This document shows, in pieces, positions 25,347 to 33,999 of a stretch of 64,000 bases of DNA. The translations under genes were made by a program, and so were the position numbers. Every line of letters begins with the position of its first letter. Positions within the stretch are counted from its first letter, which is position 1. The notes under the pieces are model-generated. The model saw only the letters and a program-made list of their open reading frames with translations, did no database searches and was not told the DNA's origin. Source of the stretch: Streptomyces seoulensis (lineage in GTDB: Bacteria; Actinomycetota; Actinomycetes; Streptomycetales; Streptomycetaceae); assembly GCF_022846655.1 (NCBI RefSeq), contig NZ_AP025667.1, positions 3,137,001 through 3,201,000 on the forward strand, read 5' to 3'.

Positions 25347-26591
25347 TCAGGGGCGGCCGACCGCGTCCTGGTCGCGCACCGTCGCCGGGGCGGCCGGCTC
25401 CTCGGCGGGCAGGGCCGGCGTGGTGCGGGCGCGGCGCCACTTGGTGATCCCCATGGCGACCTGGTCGGTGTAGCGGGCGGTCAGCGGCCCGACGACCACC
25501 AGAATCAGCACGTACGCCGTGGCCAGCGGGCCCAGCCGGGGCTCGATGCCCGAGGTGACCGCGAGACCGGCGATGACCACCGAGAACTCGCCGCGCGCCA
25601 CCAGTGTGCCGCCGGCCCGCCAGCGGCCCCGCACCGAGACACCCGCGCGCCGCGCCGCCCAGTAGCCGGTGGCGATCTTGGTGAGCGCGGTGACGACCGC
25701 CAGGGCCAGCGCCGGCAGCAGCACCGGCGGGATGCTCGCCGGGTCGGTGTGCAGGCCGAAGAACACGAAGAACACGGCCGCGAACAGGTCCCGCAGCGGC
25801 GCCAGCAGATTGTGCGCGCCCTCGGCGACCTCGCCGGACAGCGCGATGCCCACCAGGAAGGCGCCGACGGCCGCCGATACCTGGAGCTGCTGGGCGAGCC
25901 CGGCCACCAGCAGGGTCAGCCCCAGCACCACCAGCAGCAGCTTCTCCGGGTCGTCGCTGGAGACGAAGCGGGAGATGACCCGCCCGAAGCGCACCGCCAG
26001 CAGCAGCACCAGACCGGCCACGCCGAGCGCGATGGCGAGCGTGATGCCGCCCGCGACGAAGCCCGTACCGGCCAGCAGGGCGGTGACCAGGGGAAGGTAG
26101 ACCGCCATCGACAGGTCCTCCAGCACCAGGATGCTGAGGATCACCGGGGTCTCCCGGTTGCCGATCCGGCCCAGGTCGCCGAGGACCTTGGCGATGACGC
26201 CGGAGGAGGAGATCCAGGTGATGCCCGCGAGCACCACGGCGGCGATGGGGCCCCAGCCCAGCAGCAGCGCCATCACCGCGCCCGGCACCGCGTTGAGCGC
26301 GAAGTCCACCAGGCCGGCCGGGTACTGCGTCTTCAGGTTGGAGACGAGGTCACCGGCGGTGTACTCCAGGCCCAGCATGAGCAGCAGCAGGATCACGCCG
26401 ATCTCGGCGCCGATCGCCACGAACTCCTCGCTGGCTCCCAGCGGCAGCAGCCCGCCCTCGCCGAAGGCCAGACCGGCGAGCAGATACAGCGGGATGGGGG
26501 AGAAGCTGAGCCGGGCGGCGAGCCGGCCGAGCAGGCCGAGGGCCAGGATGATGGCGCCGAACTCGATGAGGAAGACCGCGGAGGAATGCAT
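25347..26591 (-). CDS. cation:proton antiporter, CPA2 (KefB-type) family
   Basis: A 414-residue polytopic membrane protein of the Na+/H+ exchanger fold with 11-13 helices. LEYTAGDLVSNLKTQYPAGL and VILSILVLEDLSMAVYLPL are CPA2 family regions; the acidic pair LED in the middle helix is the usual ion-binding site. It lacks a C-terminal TrkA-N domain; that regulatory role is taken by the separate TrkA-C protein encoded directly upstream. The ATG at 26591 follows GGGAG by 8 nt, and the upstream stop lies within that spacing, indicating translational coupling. The pair resembles KhtTU/AmhMT systems for K+ or NH4+ efflux. Confidence 0.9.
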   Translation of the reverse strand: MHSSAVFLIEFGAIILALGLLGRLAARLSFSPIPLYLLAGLAFGEGGLLPLGASEEFVAIGAEIGVILLLLMLGLEYTAGDLVSNLKTQYPAGLVDFALNAVPGAVMALLLGWGPIAAVVLAGITWISSSGVIAKVLGDLGRIGNRETPVILSILVLEDLSMAVYLPLVTALLAGTGFVAGGITLAIALGVAGLVLLLAVRFGRVISRFVSSDDPEKLLLVVLGLTLLVAGLAQQLQVSAAVGAFLVGIALSGEVAEGAHNLLAPLRDLFAAVFFVFFGLHTDPASIPPVLLPALALAVVTALTKIATGYWAARRAGVSVRGRWRAGGTLVARGEFSVVIAGLAVTSGIEPRLGPLATAYVLILVVVGPLTARYTDQVAMGITKWRRARTTPALPAEEPAAPATVRDQDAVGRP

Positions 26592-26596
26592 CCGGA

Positions 26597-27082
26597 TCAC
26601 TCCCTGCCGAGGATGGCGGCGGCCGCGTCGACGCCCTCGCGGGTGCCGATCACGATGAGCGTGTCACCGCCCGCGAGCCGGAAGCCCGGACCGGGGGAGG
26701 GGATGGCGTCGGCACGGCGGAGCACGGCCACGATCGACACGCCGGTCTCGGTGCGCATCCGGGTGTCCCCGAGGAGCCGTCCGTTCCAGTGCGAGGTGGA
26801 GGACAGCGAGACGCGTTCGGCCACCAGGCCCAGCTCGGTCGTGGAGAGCAGGCTGGGGCTCTGGTGCGTCGGCTTGAGCGCCCCCGCGAGCGCGTCCGCC
26901 TCGCCGCCGGTCAACTGCACCGACAGTGCGCACGCGTCGGGGTCGTCCTCGCGGTAGGCGCTCAGCGTCCGTGAACCGTCGCGGTGGGCCACCACCGACA
27001 GCCGGCGGTGTTCGCGGGTGGTGAGGTCGTACCGGACGCCGATGCCCGGCAACGGCGTCCTACTCGTGCGTGCGGTGCCCAT
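26597..27082 (-). CDS. TrkA-C domain regulatory subunit of the antiporter (KhtT-like)
   Basis: A 161-residue cytoplasmic protein. Residues 1-80 form a small domain beginning GIGVRYDLTTREHRRLSVVA; residues 95-160 form an RCK_C/TrkA-C ligand-binding domain (VSIVAVLRRADAIPSPGPGF, LAGGDTLIVIGTREGVDAAA). Proteins like KhtT gate the antiporter in response to nucleotides or pH; the ligand here is unknown. The ATG at 27082 is preceded by AGGGGG. Its stop lies within the ribosome-binding region of the antiporter gene, so both subunits are made from one mRNA. Confidence 0.87.
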   Translation of the reverse strand: MGTARTSRTPLPGIGVRYDLTTREHRRLSVVAHRDGSRTLSAYREDDPDACALSVQLTGGEADALAGALKPTHQSPSLLSTTELGLVAERVSLSSTSHWNGRLLGDTRMRTETGVSIVAVLRRADAIPSPGPGFRLAGGDTLIVIGTREGVDAAAAILGRE

Positions 27083-27261
27083 GGCAACCCCCCTGACTCT
27101 TTTGACTGTTTCTTGGTGCAACCATTACCGACACCCTAGCTTGACGGTGCATGGCCACACGGAGATTTTGTCTGGTCAGGGAGGTTATGCCGGACTTATT
27201 AAGGTGTTTTCAGCAGTACATGTCACGGAGCGTCATCCATGCCCCGTTCGCCACCGCTTGG

Positions 27262-28308
27262 TCAGCCGCCGAGGTTGCCCTGCCGGGCGTCGCGCCAGAG
27301 GTCGACCCCACCGTCCGTGGCGTACTTGTCGATCTCGGCCAGCTCCTCGGCGCTGAACTCCAGGTTCTCCAGGGCCGCGACGTTCTGCTCCAGTTGCTCG
27401 GTGCGCGAGGCGCCGATCACCAGCGAGGTCACCCGCTCGTCGCGCAGCGCCCAGGCCAGCGCCATCTGGGCCAGGCTCTGGCCGCGCCGGGCCGCGATGT
27501 CGTTCAGGGCGCGCAGCCGGCCGCGCATGTCCTCGGTCAGCCAGGACTGGTCGAACGACTTGCCCGCGGCCGCGCGCGAGTCCTGCGGCACGCCGTCCAG
27601 GTAGCGACCGGTCAGCAGGCCCTGGGCCAGCGCCGTGAAGCCGATGACGCCGAACCCCTCCTCCTCGGCCACGTCCAGCAGGCCCTCGGTCTCGATCCAG
27701 CGGTTGAGCATGTTGTACGACGGCTGGTGGATCAGCATCGGAGTGCCCAGCTCGCGCAGGATGGCTGCGGCCTGCCGGGTGCGCTCGGCGTCGTAGGAGG
27801 AGATGCCGACGTAGAGCGCCTTGCCCTGGCGTACGGCGGTGTCGAGCGCGCCCATCGTCTCCTCCAGCGGCGTGCTCGCGTCCAGCCGGTGGGAGTAGAA
27901 GATGTCCACATAGTCCAGGCCCATACGCTTCAGCGACTGGTCCAGGGAGGCGAGCACATACTTGCGCGAGCCGCCGCCCTGGCCGTAGGGGCCGGGCCAC
28001 ATGTCCCAGCCCGCCTTGGTGGAGACCACCAGCTCGTCCCGGTAGGGCGCGAGGTCCTGCTTCATCAGCCGGCCGAAGTTGATCTCCGCCGAGCCGTACG
28101 GCGGGCCGTAGTTGTTCGCCAGGTCGTGGTGCGTGATCCCCAGGTCGAAGGCGCGCAGCGCGATCTCGCGCTGGTTCTCGAAGGGCCGGTCGTCGCCGAA
28201 GTTGTGCCAGTAGCCCAGCGATAGCAGGGGCAGGTCGAGCCCCGAGCGGCCGGTGCGCCGGTAGCGCATGGTGCCGTCGTAACGAGCGGGGTCCGCGACG
28301 TGGTTCAT
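27262..28308 (-). CDS. aldo/keto reductase, L-glyceraldehyde 3-phosphate reductase (YghZ) type
   Basis: A 348-residue NADPH-dependent reductase of the AKR14/YghZ branch. Family features are GLDLPLLSLGYWHNFGDD at the N-terminus, HHDLANNYGPPYGSAEINFG with the catalytic Asp and Tyr, VVSTKAGWDMWPGPYGQGG with the Lys, and DIFYSHRLDASTPLEETM with the His. The C-terminal cofactor loop is LVIGASRTEQLEQNVAAL. These enzymes reduce L-glyceraldehyde 3-phosphate and methylglyoxal, a detoxifying role. The ATG at 28308 has GGAG upstream. It is a single gene, divergent from the ProP-type transporter. Confidence 0.9.
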   Translation of the reverse strand: MNHVADPARYDGTMRYRRTGRSGLDLPLLSLGYWHNFGDDRPFENQREIALRAFDLGITHHDLANNYGPPYGSAEINFGRLMKQDLAPYRDELVVSTKAGWDMWPGPYGQGGGSRKYVLASLDQSLKRMGLDYVDIFYSHRLDASTPLEETMGALDTAVRQGKALYVGISSYDAERTRQAAAILRELGTPMLIHQPSYNMLNRWIETEGLLDVAEEEGFGVIGFTALAQGLLTGRYLDGVPQDSRAAAGKSFDQSWLTEDMRGRLRALNDIAARRGQSLAQMALAWALRDERVTSLVIGASRTEQLEQNVAALENLEFSAEELAEIDKYATDGGVDLWRDARQGNLGG

Positions 28309-28578
28309 CGGGTGATCTCCGGGTGATGCCGTAGGGGTGCCCCCGGAAACGGGGCTGATCCACCCTGCGCCCTCGGCACGGCGAAGTCCAACCGTCGTCC
28401 GTCATGGCATTGAGCTGTCGTGTTTCTGAATCACCCCGCCGCTGACCTCGGCATTCGCCCATGTGCACGTGGCCGGTGTGACGTGTGGGGTGTTGGGCAG
28501 CAGGATGGGACACGGGGCTGATGCCCGGTGCGGCCGGAAATGAGCGCATCCGGTGAACCGACGGCGAAAGGAGCGGCA

Positions 28579-30123
28579 GTGAGCGATGCTCTGTCCGACG
28601 GAGAGCGGCCCTCCGGCATGAAGGCGAAGGCATCCAAGGCCGTGACGGACCTGCCCCACCAGGTCCGCGAGGAACTGACCAGCAGACTGAGGCGCAATCG
28701 GGGCGCCTTCCGCAAGGACGACGTCCAGGTGGTCGAATCCCCGCTGCTCAAGCGGGCCGTCGGCGCGTCGGCGCTCGGCAACTGCATGGAGTGGTTCGAC
28801 TTCGGTGTCTACAGCTATCTGGCCGCCACCCTGGGCAAGGTGTTCTTCCCCGGCGCGTCGCCGGGCGCCCAGGTGATCTCGTCCTTCGCCACCTTCGCCG
28901 CCGCCTTCGTGGTGCGCCCGCTGGGCGGACTGGTCTTCGGACCGCTCGGCGACCGGCTCGGCCGGCAGAAGGTACTGGCCACCACCATGATCATGATGGC
29001 CATCGGCACCTTCGCCATCGGCGTGATCCCCGGCTACTCCACCATCGGCATCGCGGCACCCATCCTGCTGCTGGTCGCCCGTATGGTGCAGGGCTTCTCC
29101 ACCGGCGGAGAGTACGGCGGCGCGACCACCTTCGTCGCCGAGTACTCACCCGACCGGCGGCGCGGCTTCCTCTCCAGTTGGCTCGACTTCGGCACCTTCG
29201 TCGGCTACGCGCTCGGCTCCGCCCTGGTCACCGTGCTGAACCTGCTGCTGTCGGACGCCGAGATGCTCTCCTGGGGCTGGCGTATCCCGTTCCTGGTCGC
29301 GGGCCCGCTCGGTGTGATCGGCCTCTACATGCGGCTGAAACTCGAGGAGTCCCCGGCCTTCCAGCAGCAACTGGACGAGCACGAGAAGAGCCTGGCGCAG
29401 GAGTCGGCGGGCAGTGAGTTCAAGGACATCATCAAGAACCACTGGGCCGCGCTGCTCATCTGCATGGGCCTGGTGCTGCTGTACAACGTCACCAACTACA
29501 TGGTCACGGGGTATCTGCCGACCTACCAGACCGAGACCCTGCACCGGTCGAGCAGTTCGGCCGATGTGCTGGTACTCATCGGCATGGTGTGGATCGTCAT
29601 CCTGATCACCTTCCTCGGCCGGCTCAGCGACCGCGTCGGCAGGCGCCCGCTGTACGGCTGGGCCGCCGCCGCGATGATCGTGCTGGCGATCCCGGCGTTC
29701 CTGCTGATCAAGGCGGAGGGCACCTGGGCGCCGATCCTCGGCGTGCTGATCCTGTCCACCCTGCTGGCCTTCTTCGCCGCGCCGAGCGCGGCCACGCTGC
29801 CGGCCCTGTTCCCGACCGCCGTCCGCTACGCGGCCATGGGCATCGGCTTCAACTTCGCGGTCGCCGCCTTCGGTGGTACGACCCCGCTGGTGACCGCCGC
29901 GCTGGTGGACATCACCGGGGACGACCTGATGCCCGCTTACTACCTGATGCTGGCCGGCGTCATCGGTCTGATCACGGTGAAGTTCCTCCCCGAGAGCGCC
30001 CAGGTTCCCCTGCGCGGCTCCCAGCCGATGGTCGGCTCCCAGGAGGAGCGGCGTGAGCTGATCACCACCTCCAAGGAGCTGTACGCCCTGGCGAAGGACC
30101 GCCCTGCGGCGGACCGGGGCTAG
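28579..30123 (+). CDS. MFS transporter, metabolite:H+ symporter family (ProP-like)
   Basis: A 514-residue permease of 12 predicted helices with a long hydrophilic N-terminus. The MHS signature GNCMEWFDFGVYSYLAATLG occurs near residue 75, followed by RPLGGLVFGPLGDRLGRQKV and ARMVQGFSTGGEYGGATTFV. The two-half MFS loop recurs at FLGRLSDRVGRRPLYG. Members such as ProP carry proline, glycine betaine or other compatible solutes, so osmoprotectant uptake is the best guess; dicarboxylate transport is possible. The GTG at 28579 has AAAGGAG upstream. A good terminator follows. Confidence 0.88.
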   Translation: MSDALSDGERPSGMKAKASKAVTDLPHQVREELTSRLRRNRGAFRKDDVQVVESPLLKRAVGASALGNCMEWFDFGVYSYLAATLGKVFFPGASPGAQVISSFATFAAAFVVRPLGGLVFGPLGDRLGRQKVLATTMIMMAIGTFAIGVIPGYSTIGIAAPILLLVARMVQGFSTGGEYGGATTFVAEYSPDRRRGFLSSWLDFGTFVGYALGSALVTVLNLLLSDAEMLSWGWRIPFLVAGPLGVIGLYMRLKLEESPAFQQQLDEHEKSLAQESAGSEFKDIIKNHWAALLICMGLVLLYNVTNYMVTGYLPTYQTETLHRSSSSADVLVLIGMVWIVILITFLGRLSDRVGRRPLYGWAAAAMIVLAIPAFLLIKAEGTWAPILGVLILSTLLAFFAAPSAATLPALFPTAVRYAAMGIGFNFAVAAFGGTTPLVTAALVDITGDDLMPAYYLMLAGVIGLITVKFLPESAQVPLRGSQPMVGSQEERRELITTSKELYALAKDRPAADRG

Positions 30124-30140
30124 ACCCCCGAGACACCGGG

Positions 30141-30175
30141 AGACCCCTCGTGGCCTTTGTGGCCGCGGGGGGTCT
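30141..30175 (+). terminator. terminator of the ProP-like gene
   Basis: A 15-bp stem with two G-U pairs (30141-30155 with 30161-30175) and loop TTTGT lies 18 bp after the stop codon. Confidence 0.8.
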
Positions 30176-30301
30176 TGGCGTGCGGAGAGGGGTCGTCCGG
30201 CACACCGGGAGCGTGGCGACCCGCTGCCCGACGCCCTCATCCAGGGGCTGTTGCCGCTGGTGGGCGAGTTCCGGACATGATGGTCCTCGGCGGGGGCTGA
30301 C

Positions 30302-30892
30302 ATGAGAGGACGGGTGCGGCGGATGTCCGGGGGCGCACAGATGGTCTTGACCGAGTTGTGGCAGCGGCACTGGCCCGACTGCCCTCCGGTCGGTCACAAG
30401 CTCCGCGACCCGTACCGGGATCGCTGGGTGCGCTTCCACAGCCTGCCTGGGTCGAAGCGGTACGCGGAGGGCGAGAGCGAATACGCGGTCGTCCTTGAGC
30501 GGTACAACACCGTCCTCGATGAGCTGTTCGCCGGCGAGGACGTCTATGTGATCACCCCGGTCTGGGCGACCGAGGCCGAGGTCCCGCCGTCCCGCCCAGA
30601 CGCCGACCACTGGCAGAGCCTGCTGGTGGAGGACGACCCCGACCCGGATTTCCGCACCTACTGCCACCTCTTCGCCGCCCTCCGGCCCTGGCGGCACGGC
30701 TGCCTCGACGAGCTGCTTCGTGACATCGCCGACGACAAGGTAGGAGGAGTCCTCGTCACCGACACTCAGGCGCGGCGCATTTACCACCCCTATGACGGCG
30801 GCGCGGACGTCTTCCTCGCCACGCCTGCGGAACGGGATCGAACGCGCGACCGGCATGCCGACTGGCTCTCCGGTCACCCGTCGGGTCTCTGA
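30302..30892 (+). CDS. DUF3885 domain-containing protein
   Basis: A 196-residue cytoplasmic protein. The phrase LRDPYRDRWVRFHSLPGSKR with YAEGESEYAVVLERYNTVL is the core of DUF3885, a family of unknown function often found near polymorphic-toxin immunity or accessory genes. The rest is an alpha/beta domain with many acidic and aromatic residues, consistent with an immunity or binding protein, but this is only a guess. The start is uncertain: ATG 30302 has GGGGG upstream; ATG 30323 or 30341 could also serve. It overwrites the expected end of the adjacent oxidoreductase pseudogene on the other strand, suggesting insertion after decay. Confidence 0.7.
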   Translation: MRGRVRRMSGGAQMVLTELWQRHWPDCPPVGHKLRDPYRDRWVRFHSLPGSKRYAEGESEYAVVLERYNTVLDELFAGEDVYVITPVWATEAEVPPSRPDADHWQSLLVEDDPDPDFRTYCHLFAALRPWRHGCLDELLRDIADDKVGGVLVTDTQARRIYHPYDGGADVFLATPAERDRTRDRHADWLSGHPSGL

Positions 30893-31419
30893 CGGGGCAG
30901 ACGCCGAGGCCGACCGGTTCGCGACGGCGGCCGCGGACATCGCGACCAAGGCCCACGCGAAGCGGTCGGGGCCAGGCGGGCGGGGTCCACGAGGAGGTCG
31001 CCGGTGTCCAGCGGCATGTGGTGAGCCGGCGGCCGACGCCGCTCGCGTGGGTGATCGCCCGGCGGCCTCGGCCGGACCCAGCACGCGCGCCGCCAGCCCG
31101 AGTCGGGCCCCGTGCTCCACGTCGTGGTACGCCCGCTCCAGCCGTTCCGGGCCGGTGGCCACCTCCAGCTAGCCGACCTGCCGGGGCAGCGCGCCGTACC
31201 GGGCGACGCTGTCCTGGGCCGGCGCGCTCAACTCCGCACTGGCGCTGAGCTGTCCCACGAAGCCGGGGGCCGGTCCCGTCGAGCCGCGTAGCTCCACGCG
31301 TCGAGCACCACCACGTCGTCATGGCCCGGCCGGGTCAGAGGGCACGCGACCGATGCACCCACCACTCCGGCACCGACGACGACCACCCGCTCGGACACCC
31401 GCTGTGCACCGCTCATCAC
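30893..31419 (-). pseudogene. FAD-dependent dimethylglycine/sarcosine oxidase-like gene, broken
   Basis: The minus strand starts with a dinucleotide-binding motif, RVVVVGAGVVGASVACPL, typical of the DAO superfamily, then loses frame after about 60 codons. A second frame carries GSTGPAPGFVGQLSASAELS and, past an in-frame TAG near 31170, LEVATGPERLERAYHDVEHG and GLAARVLGPAEA, all in the order found in dimethylglycine dehydrogenase-type enzymes. A further fragment, HMPLDTGDLLVDPARLA, lies near 31020. At least one frameshift, one stop and loss of about three quarters of the gene make it non-functional. The remnant ends at the DUF3885 gene. Confidence 0.75.
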
Positions 31420-31755
31420 GTACGCGATCCTTCCTCGCTCACCGGAGGCCCAGCACCCTCGGCCGGGACTTAAGGGGAGGTTAATCGAGGATTAAACATC
31501 GCTGGACGAGGCTGTTGTTTGTTCAGATACCCGCTGCTCATGGGCGTTTTGACGGGTTGTCGGGGTGGTTGGAGCCGCTGGGGGCGCGGCGTATGGTCGG
31601 GGCTTGCCGGAGGTGCTCGCCGTTCGTGTGAGAGCGCTCTCAGACCCAAGGTCCGGTGTGTGCGGTGTGCTCCTTCGGCGCTCGTCCCTTCCCCCACGGT
31701 CGAGGGCGTGCCCCGTACGTCCCCCCCCCCACAGAGAACAGGGTGTGTTCTGGTC
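31420..31755. other. regulatory region before the GH16-GH64 pair
   Basis: A 336-bp stretch without a gene. It holds a LacI-type palindrome at 31629-31642, a possible -35 (TTGCCG, 31604-31609) and a run of ten C at 31721-31730 between operator and start codon. Confidence 0.6.
31629..31642. promoter_or_regulatory. LacI/CebR-type operator palindrome, second copy
   Basis: TGAGAGCGCTCTCA, identical to the site at 3316-3329, lies 113 bp before the GH16 start and about 19 bp after a possible -35. Identity over all 14 bases across 28 kb, in front of the same class of gene, argues for one repressor. Confidence 0.8.
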
Positions 31756-32628
31756 ATGGCTGGTCATCGTTTACGTCGCTGGTCCGTCCGCGGTCTCGTC
31801 TGCGGGAGCGCCGCCGCGCTCGCCGCGGGCGTGCTCATCAACACCACCGGACTCGGCGTCCACCGCGCCGACGCCGCCCCGGCGGCGCTCAGTTGGTCCG
31901 ACGACTTCGACGGCGCCGCGGGCAGCGCGCCCGACAGCTCCCGCTGGACCCTGGAGACGGGCGGCGGAGGCAACGGCAACCACGAGCTGCAGTACTACAC
32001 GAACAGCACCGACAACGCCGCCCTCGACGGCAACGGCAATCTGGTCATCACCGCCCGCAAGAACACCGACCCCAACCTGAACTGCTGGAACGGGCCCTGT
32101 CAGTTCACCTCCGCACGGCTGAACACCGCGAAGACCTTCACGCAGAAGTACGGCCGCTTCGAGGCCCGCATCAAGATCCCGCGCGGCCAGGGCATCTGGC
32201 CCGCCTTCTGGATGCTGGGCGACGACCTCGGCAGCACGGGCTGGCCGGGCAGCGGCGAGATCGACATCATGGAGAACGTCGGCAAGGAGCCCGCCACCGT
32301 CCACGGCACCATCCACGGTCCCGGTTACTCCGGCGCGGGCGGCCTCGGAGCCGCGTACAACCTCCCCGACGGCAGGCCGTTCGCCGACGACTTCCACACC
32401 TTCGCGGTCGACTGGAGCCCGTCCGGCATCACCTGGTCGGTCGACGGCCAGAACTACCAGACCCGCACCCCGGCCGACGTGGGCGGCAACAAGTGGGTCT
32501 ACGACCACCCCTTCTTCGTCATCCTCAACCTGGCGGTCGGCGGTGACTGGCCCGGCAGCCCCGACGCCGGTACGTCCTTCCCGCAGACGATGACCGTGGA
32601 CTACGTCCACGTCTCCGCCCAGAACTGA
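31756..32628 (+). CDS. glycoside hydrolase family 16 endo-beta-1,3-glucanase, secreted
   Basis: A 290-residue extracellular laminarinase-type enzyme. The N-terminus (GHRLRRWSVRGLVCGSAAAL to GVHRADA) is a signal peptide; the mature enzyme is a single GH16 jelly-roll domain. The catalytic motif is SGEIDIMENVG, with the two Glu acting as nucleophile and acid/base, and IWPAFWMLGDDLGS precedes it as in family beta-1,3-glucanases. FFVILNLAVGGDWPG is a further family block. No carbohydrate-binding module is attached, unlike many Streptomyces homologues. The ATG at 31756 lacks a strong ribosome-binding site. A GH64 gene follows 93 bp downstream, and together they should convert long beta-1,3-glucans to oligosaccharides. 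Confidence 0.92.
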   Translation: MAGHRLRRWSVRGLVCGSAAALAAGVLINTTGLGVHRADAAPAALSWSDDFDGAAGSAPDSSRWTLETGGGGNGNHELQYYTNSTDNAALDGNGNLVITARKNTDPNLNCWNGPCQFTSARLNTAKTFTQKYGRFEARIKIPRGQGIWPAFWMLGDDLGSTGWPGSGEIDIMENVGKEPATVHGTIHGPGYSGAGGLGAAYNLPDGRPFADDFHTFAVDWSPSGITWSVDGQNYQTRTPADVGGNKWVYDHPFFVILNLAVGGDWPGSPDAGTSFPQTMTVDYVHVSAQN

Positions 32629-32634
32629 GGCCCA

Positions 32635-32659
32635 GGGGGCGGGACCTGACCCCGCCCCC
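32635..32659 (+). terminator. hairpin between GH16 and GH64 genes
   Basis: A 9-bp GC-only stem (32635-32643 with 32651-32659) may attenuate transcription into the GH64 gene or stabilise the upstream mRNA. Confidence 0.55.
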
Positions 32660-32721
32660 GCATCTTCCCGTGTTGTCCCGGCTCCGGCCGGGTGCGTCCC
32701 CCACTGCAAGGAGTTCACCGC

Positions 32722-33933
32722 ATGTCGCCTCGTCACCAGCGCAACCTGACCCGCCGTAAGCTGATGTTCGCCCTGGGCGGCGCGGCCGTGGCCATCCCCG
32801 CGGCGGCCGCCATCGCCCCCTTCGCGCTCGCCGACCAGCCGGGTGACAGCGGCGGCAACAAGACCCGCGCGGCGTCGGGTTCGCTTCCGGTGACCGTCGT
32901 CAACAACAGCGGCTCGTTCGACAACGGGTCCGTGAACGTCTACGTGGTCGGCAACGTCGACGGCAAGCAGGTCCGCCTCAAGCAGGACGGCACCCTCGCG
33001 CCCATCGCGGTCTCCGACAACGGCGCCGACGGCTTCACCGACTACGCGATACCGCTGGCGGGCAGCGGCGAGACCAAGCTGTCCCTGCCGTTCATGTCGG
33101 GCCGTATCTACGTCTCGCTCGGCGACAAGCTGAAGATGAAGGCCGTCACCGACGGCAACGGCAACGCGGCCCTGCAGTTCCCGGCCGGCTGGGTGGAGTC
33201 CGACCCGAACTTCGGTGTGCTGCACGACTGCGCGGAGTTCACGTACAACGCCTCCGGCATGTTCTGCAACACCACGATGGTCGACATGTTCAGCGTCCCG
33301 ATGAGCATCCGCCTCACCGGTGAGAAGGACCAGACGACCGGCAGCATCCGCGACGGCGGCCGCGCGGCCGCGTTCGCCGCGGTCAAGGAGGTCGCGGAGT
33401 TCTCCAAGCTCGTCGTGGACGACAAGCGGATCATCGCGCCCGGCCACGGCCTGGACGCGGGCCTGTTCGCCAAGGACTACTTCGCCCCGTACATCGACGA
33501 GGTGTGGTCCACCTTCACCGGCAAGGACCTGAAGATCACCACGAACGCCGGCACGTTCACCGGCCGGGTCCGCGGCGACCGCTTCACCTTCGACGGCCCG
33601 GCCTCGGTGTCCTTCGCCAAGCCCTCCACCCGTGACGTCCTCTTCTGCGACGGCAACCTCGCCGCCCCGAACGACGGCACCACCGGCCCCGTGGCGGCCG
33701 TCCTCGGCGCGGGCTTCAACCGCTCGACGCTGCTCACCGACACGGCCCAGCCGAGCACCGACCCGGCCGCCTTCTACCAGGGCGAGCTGACCAACCACTA
33801 CTCCAAGGCCATCCACACGGCCACCAAGGACGGCAAGGCGTACGGCTTCGCCTTCGACGACGTCGCCGACTTCGCCTCCTTCATCCAGGACACGGCCCCC
33901 TCGGGCTTCACCCTGACGCTGACGTCGTTCTGA
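32722..33933 (+). CDS. glycoside hydrolase family 64 protein, Tat-exported
   Basis: A 403-residue secreted glucanase. The signal NLTRRKLMFALGGAAVAIPA carries the twin-arginine motif, so export as a folded protein is likely. GH64 phrases include LPVTVVNNSG, GRIYVSLGDKLKMK, TTMVDMFSVPMSIRLTGE, GAGFNRSTLL and the C-terminal HYSKAIHTATKDGKAYGFAF, and it is a diverged paralogue of the 2065 gene. The ATG at 32722 has AAGGAG upstream. It lies 93 bp after GH16 with no operator of its own, so it is probably controlled by the 31629 site. A strong terminator follows. Confidence 0.9.
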   Translation: MSPRHQRNLTRRKLMFALGGAAVAIPAAAAIAPFALADQPGDSGGNKTRAASGSLPVTVVNNSGSFDNGSVNVYVVGNVDGKQVRLKQDGTLAPIAVSDNGADGFTDYAIPLAGSGETKLSLPFMSGRIYVSLGDKLKMKAVTDGNGNAALQFPAGWVESDPNFGVLHDCAEFTYNASGMFCNTTMVDMFSVPMSIRLTGEKDQTTGSIRDGGRAAAFAAVKEVAEFSKLVVDDKRIIAPGHGLDAGLFAKDYFAPYIDEVWSTFTGKDLKITTNAGTFTGRVRGDRFTFDGPASVSFAKPSTRDVLFCDGNLAAPNDGTTGPVAAVLGAGFNRSTLLTDTAQPSTDPAAFYQGELTNHYSKAIHTATKDGKAYGFAFDDVADFASFIQDTAPSGFTLTLTSF

Positions 33934-33943
33934 CCCACCCCGT

Positions 33944-33988
33944 ACGGCACTGCTCCCCGTCTCGGCCCGAGGCGGGGAGCAGTGCCGT
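33944..33988. terminator. bidirectional terminator hairpin
   Basis: A 16-bp perfect stem (33944-33959 with 33973-33988) lies between the convergent GH64 and inhibitor-like genes. Confidence 0.9.
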
Positions 33989-33999
33989 CTGCCGGTCGG

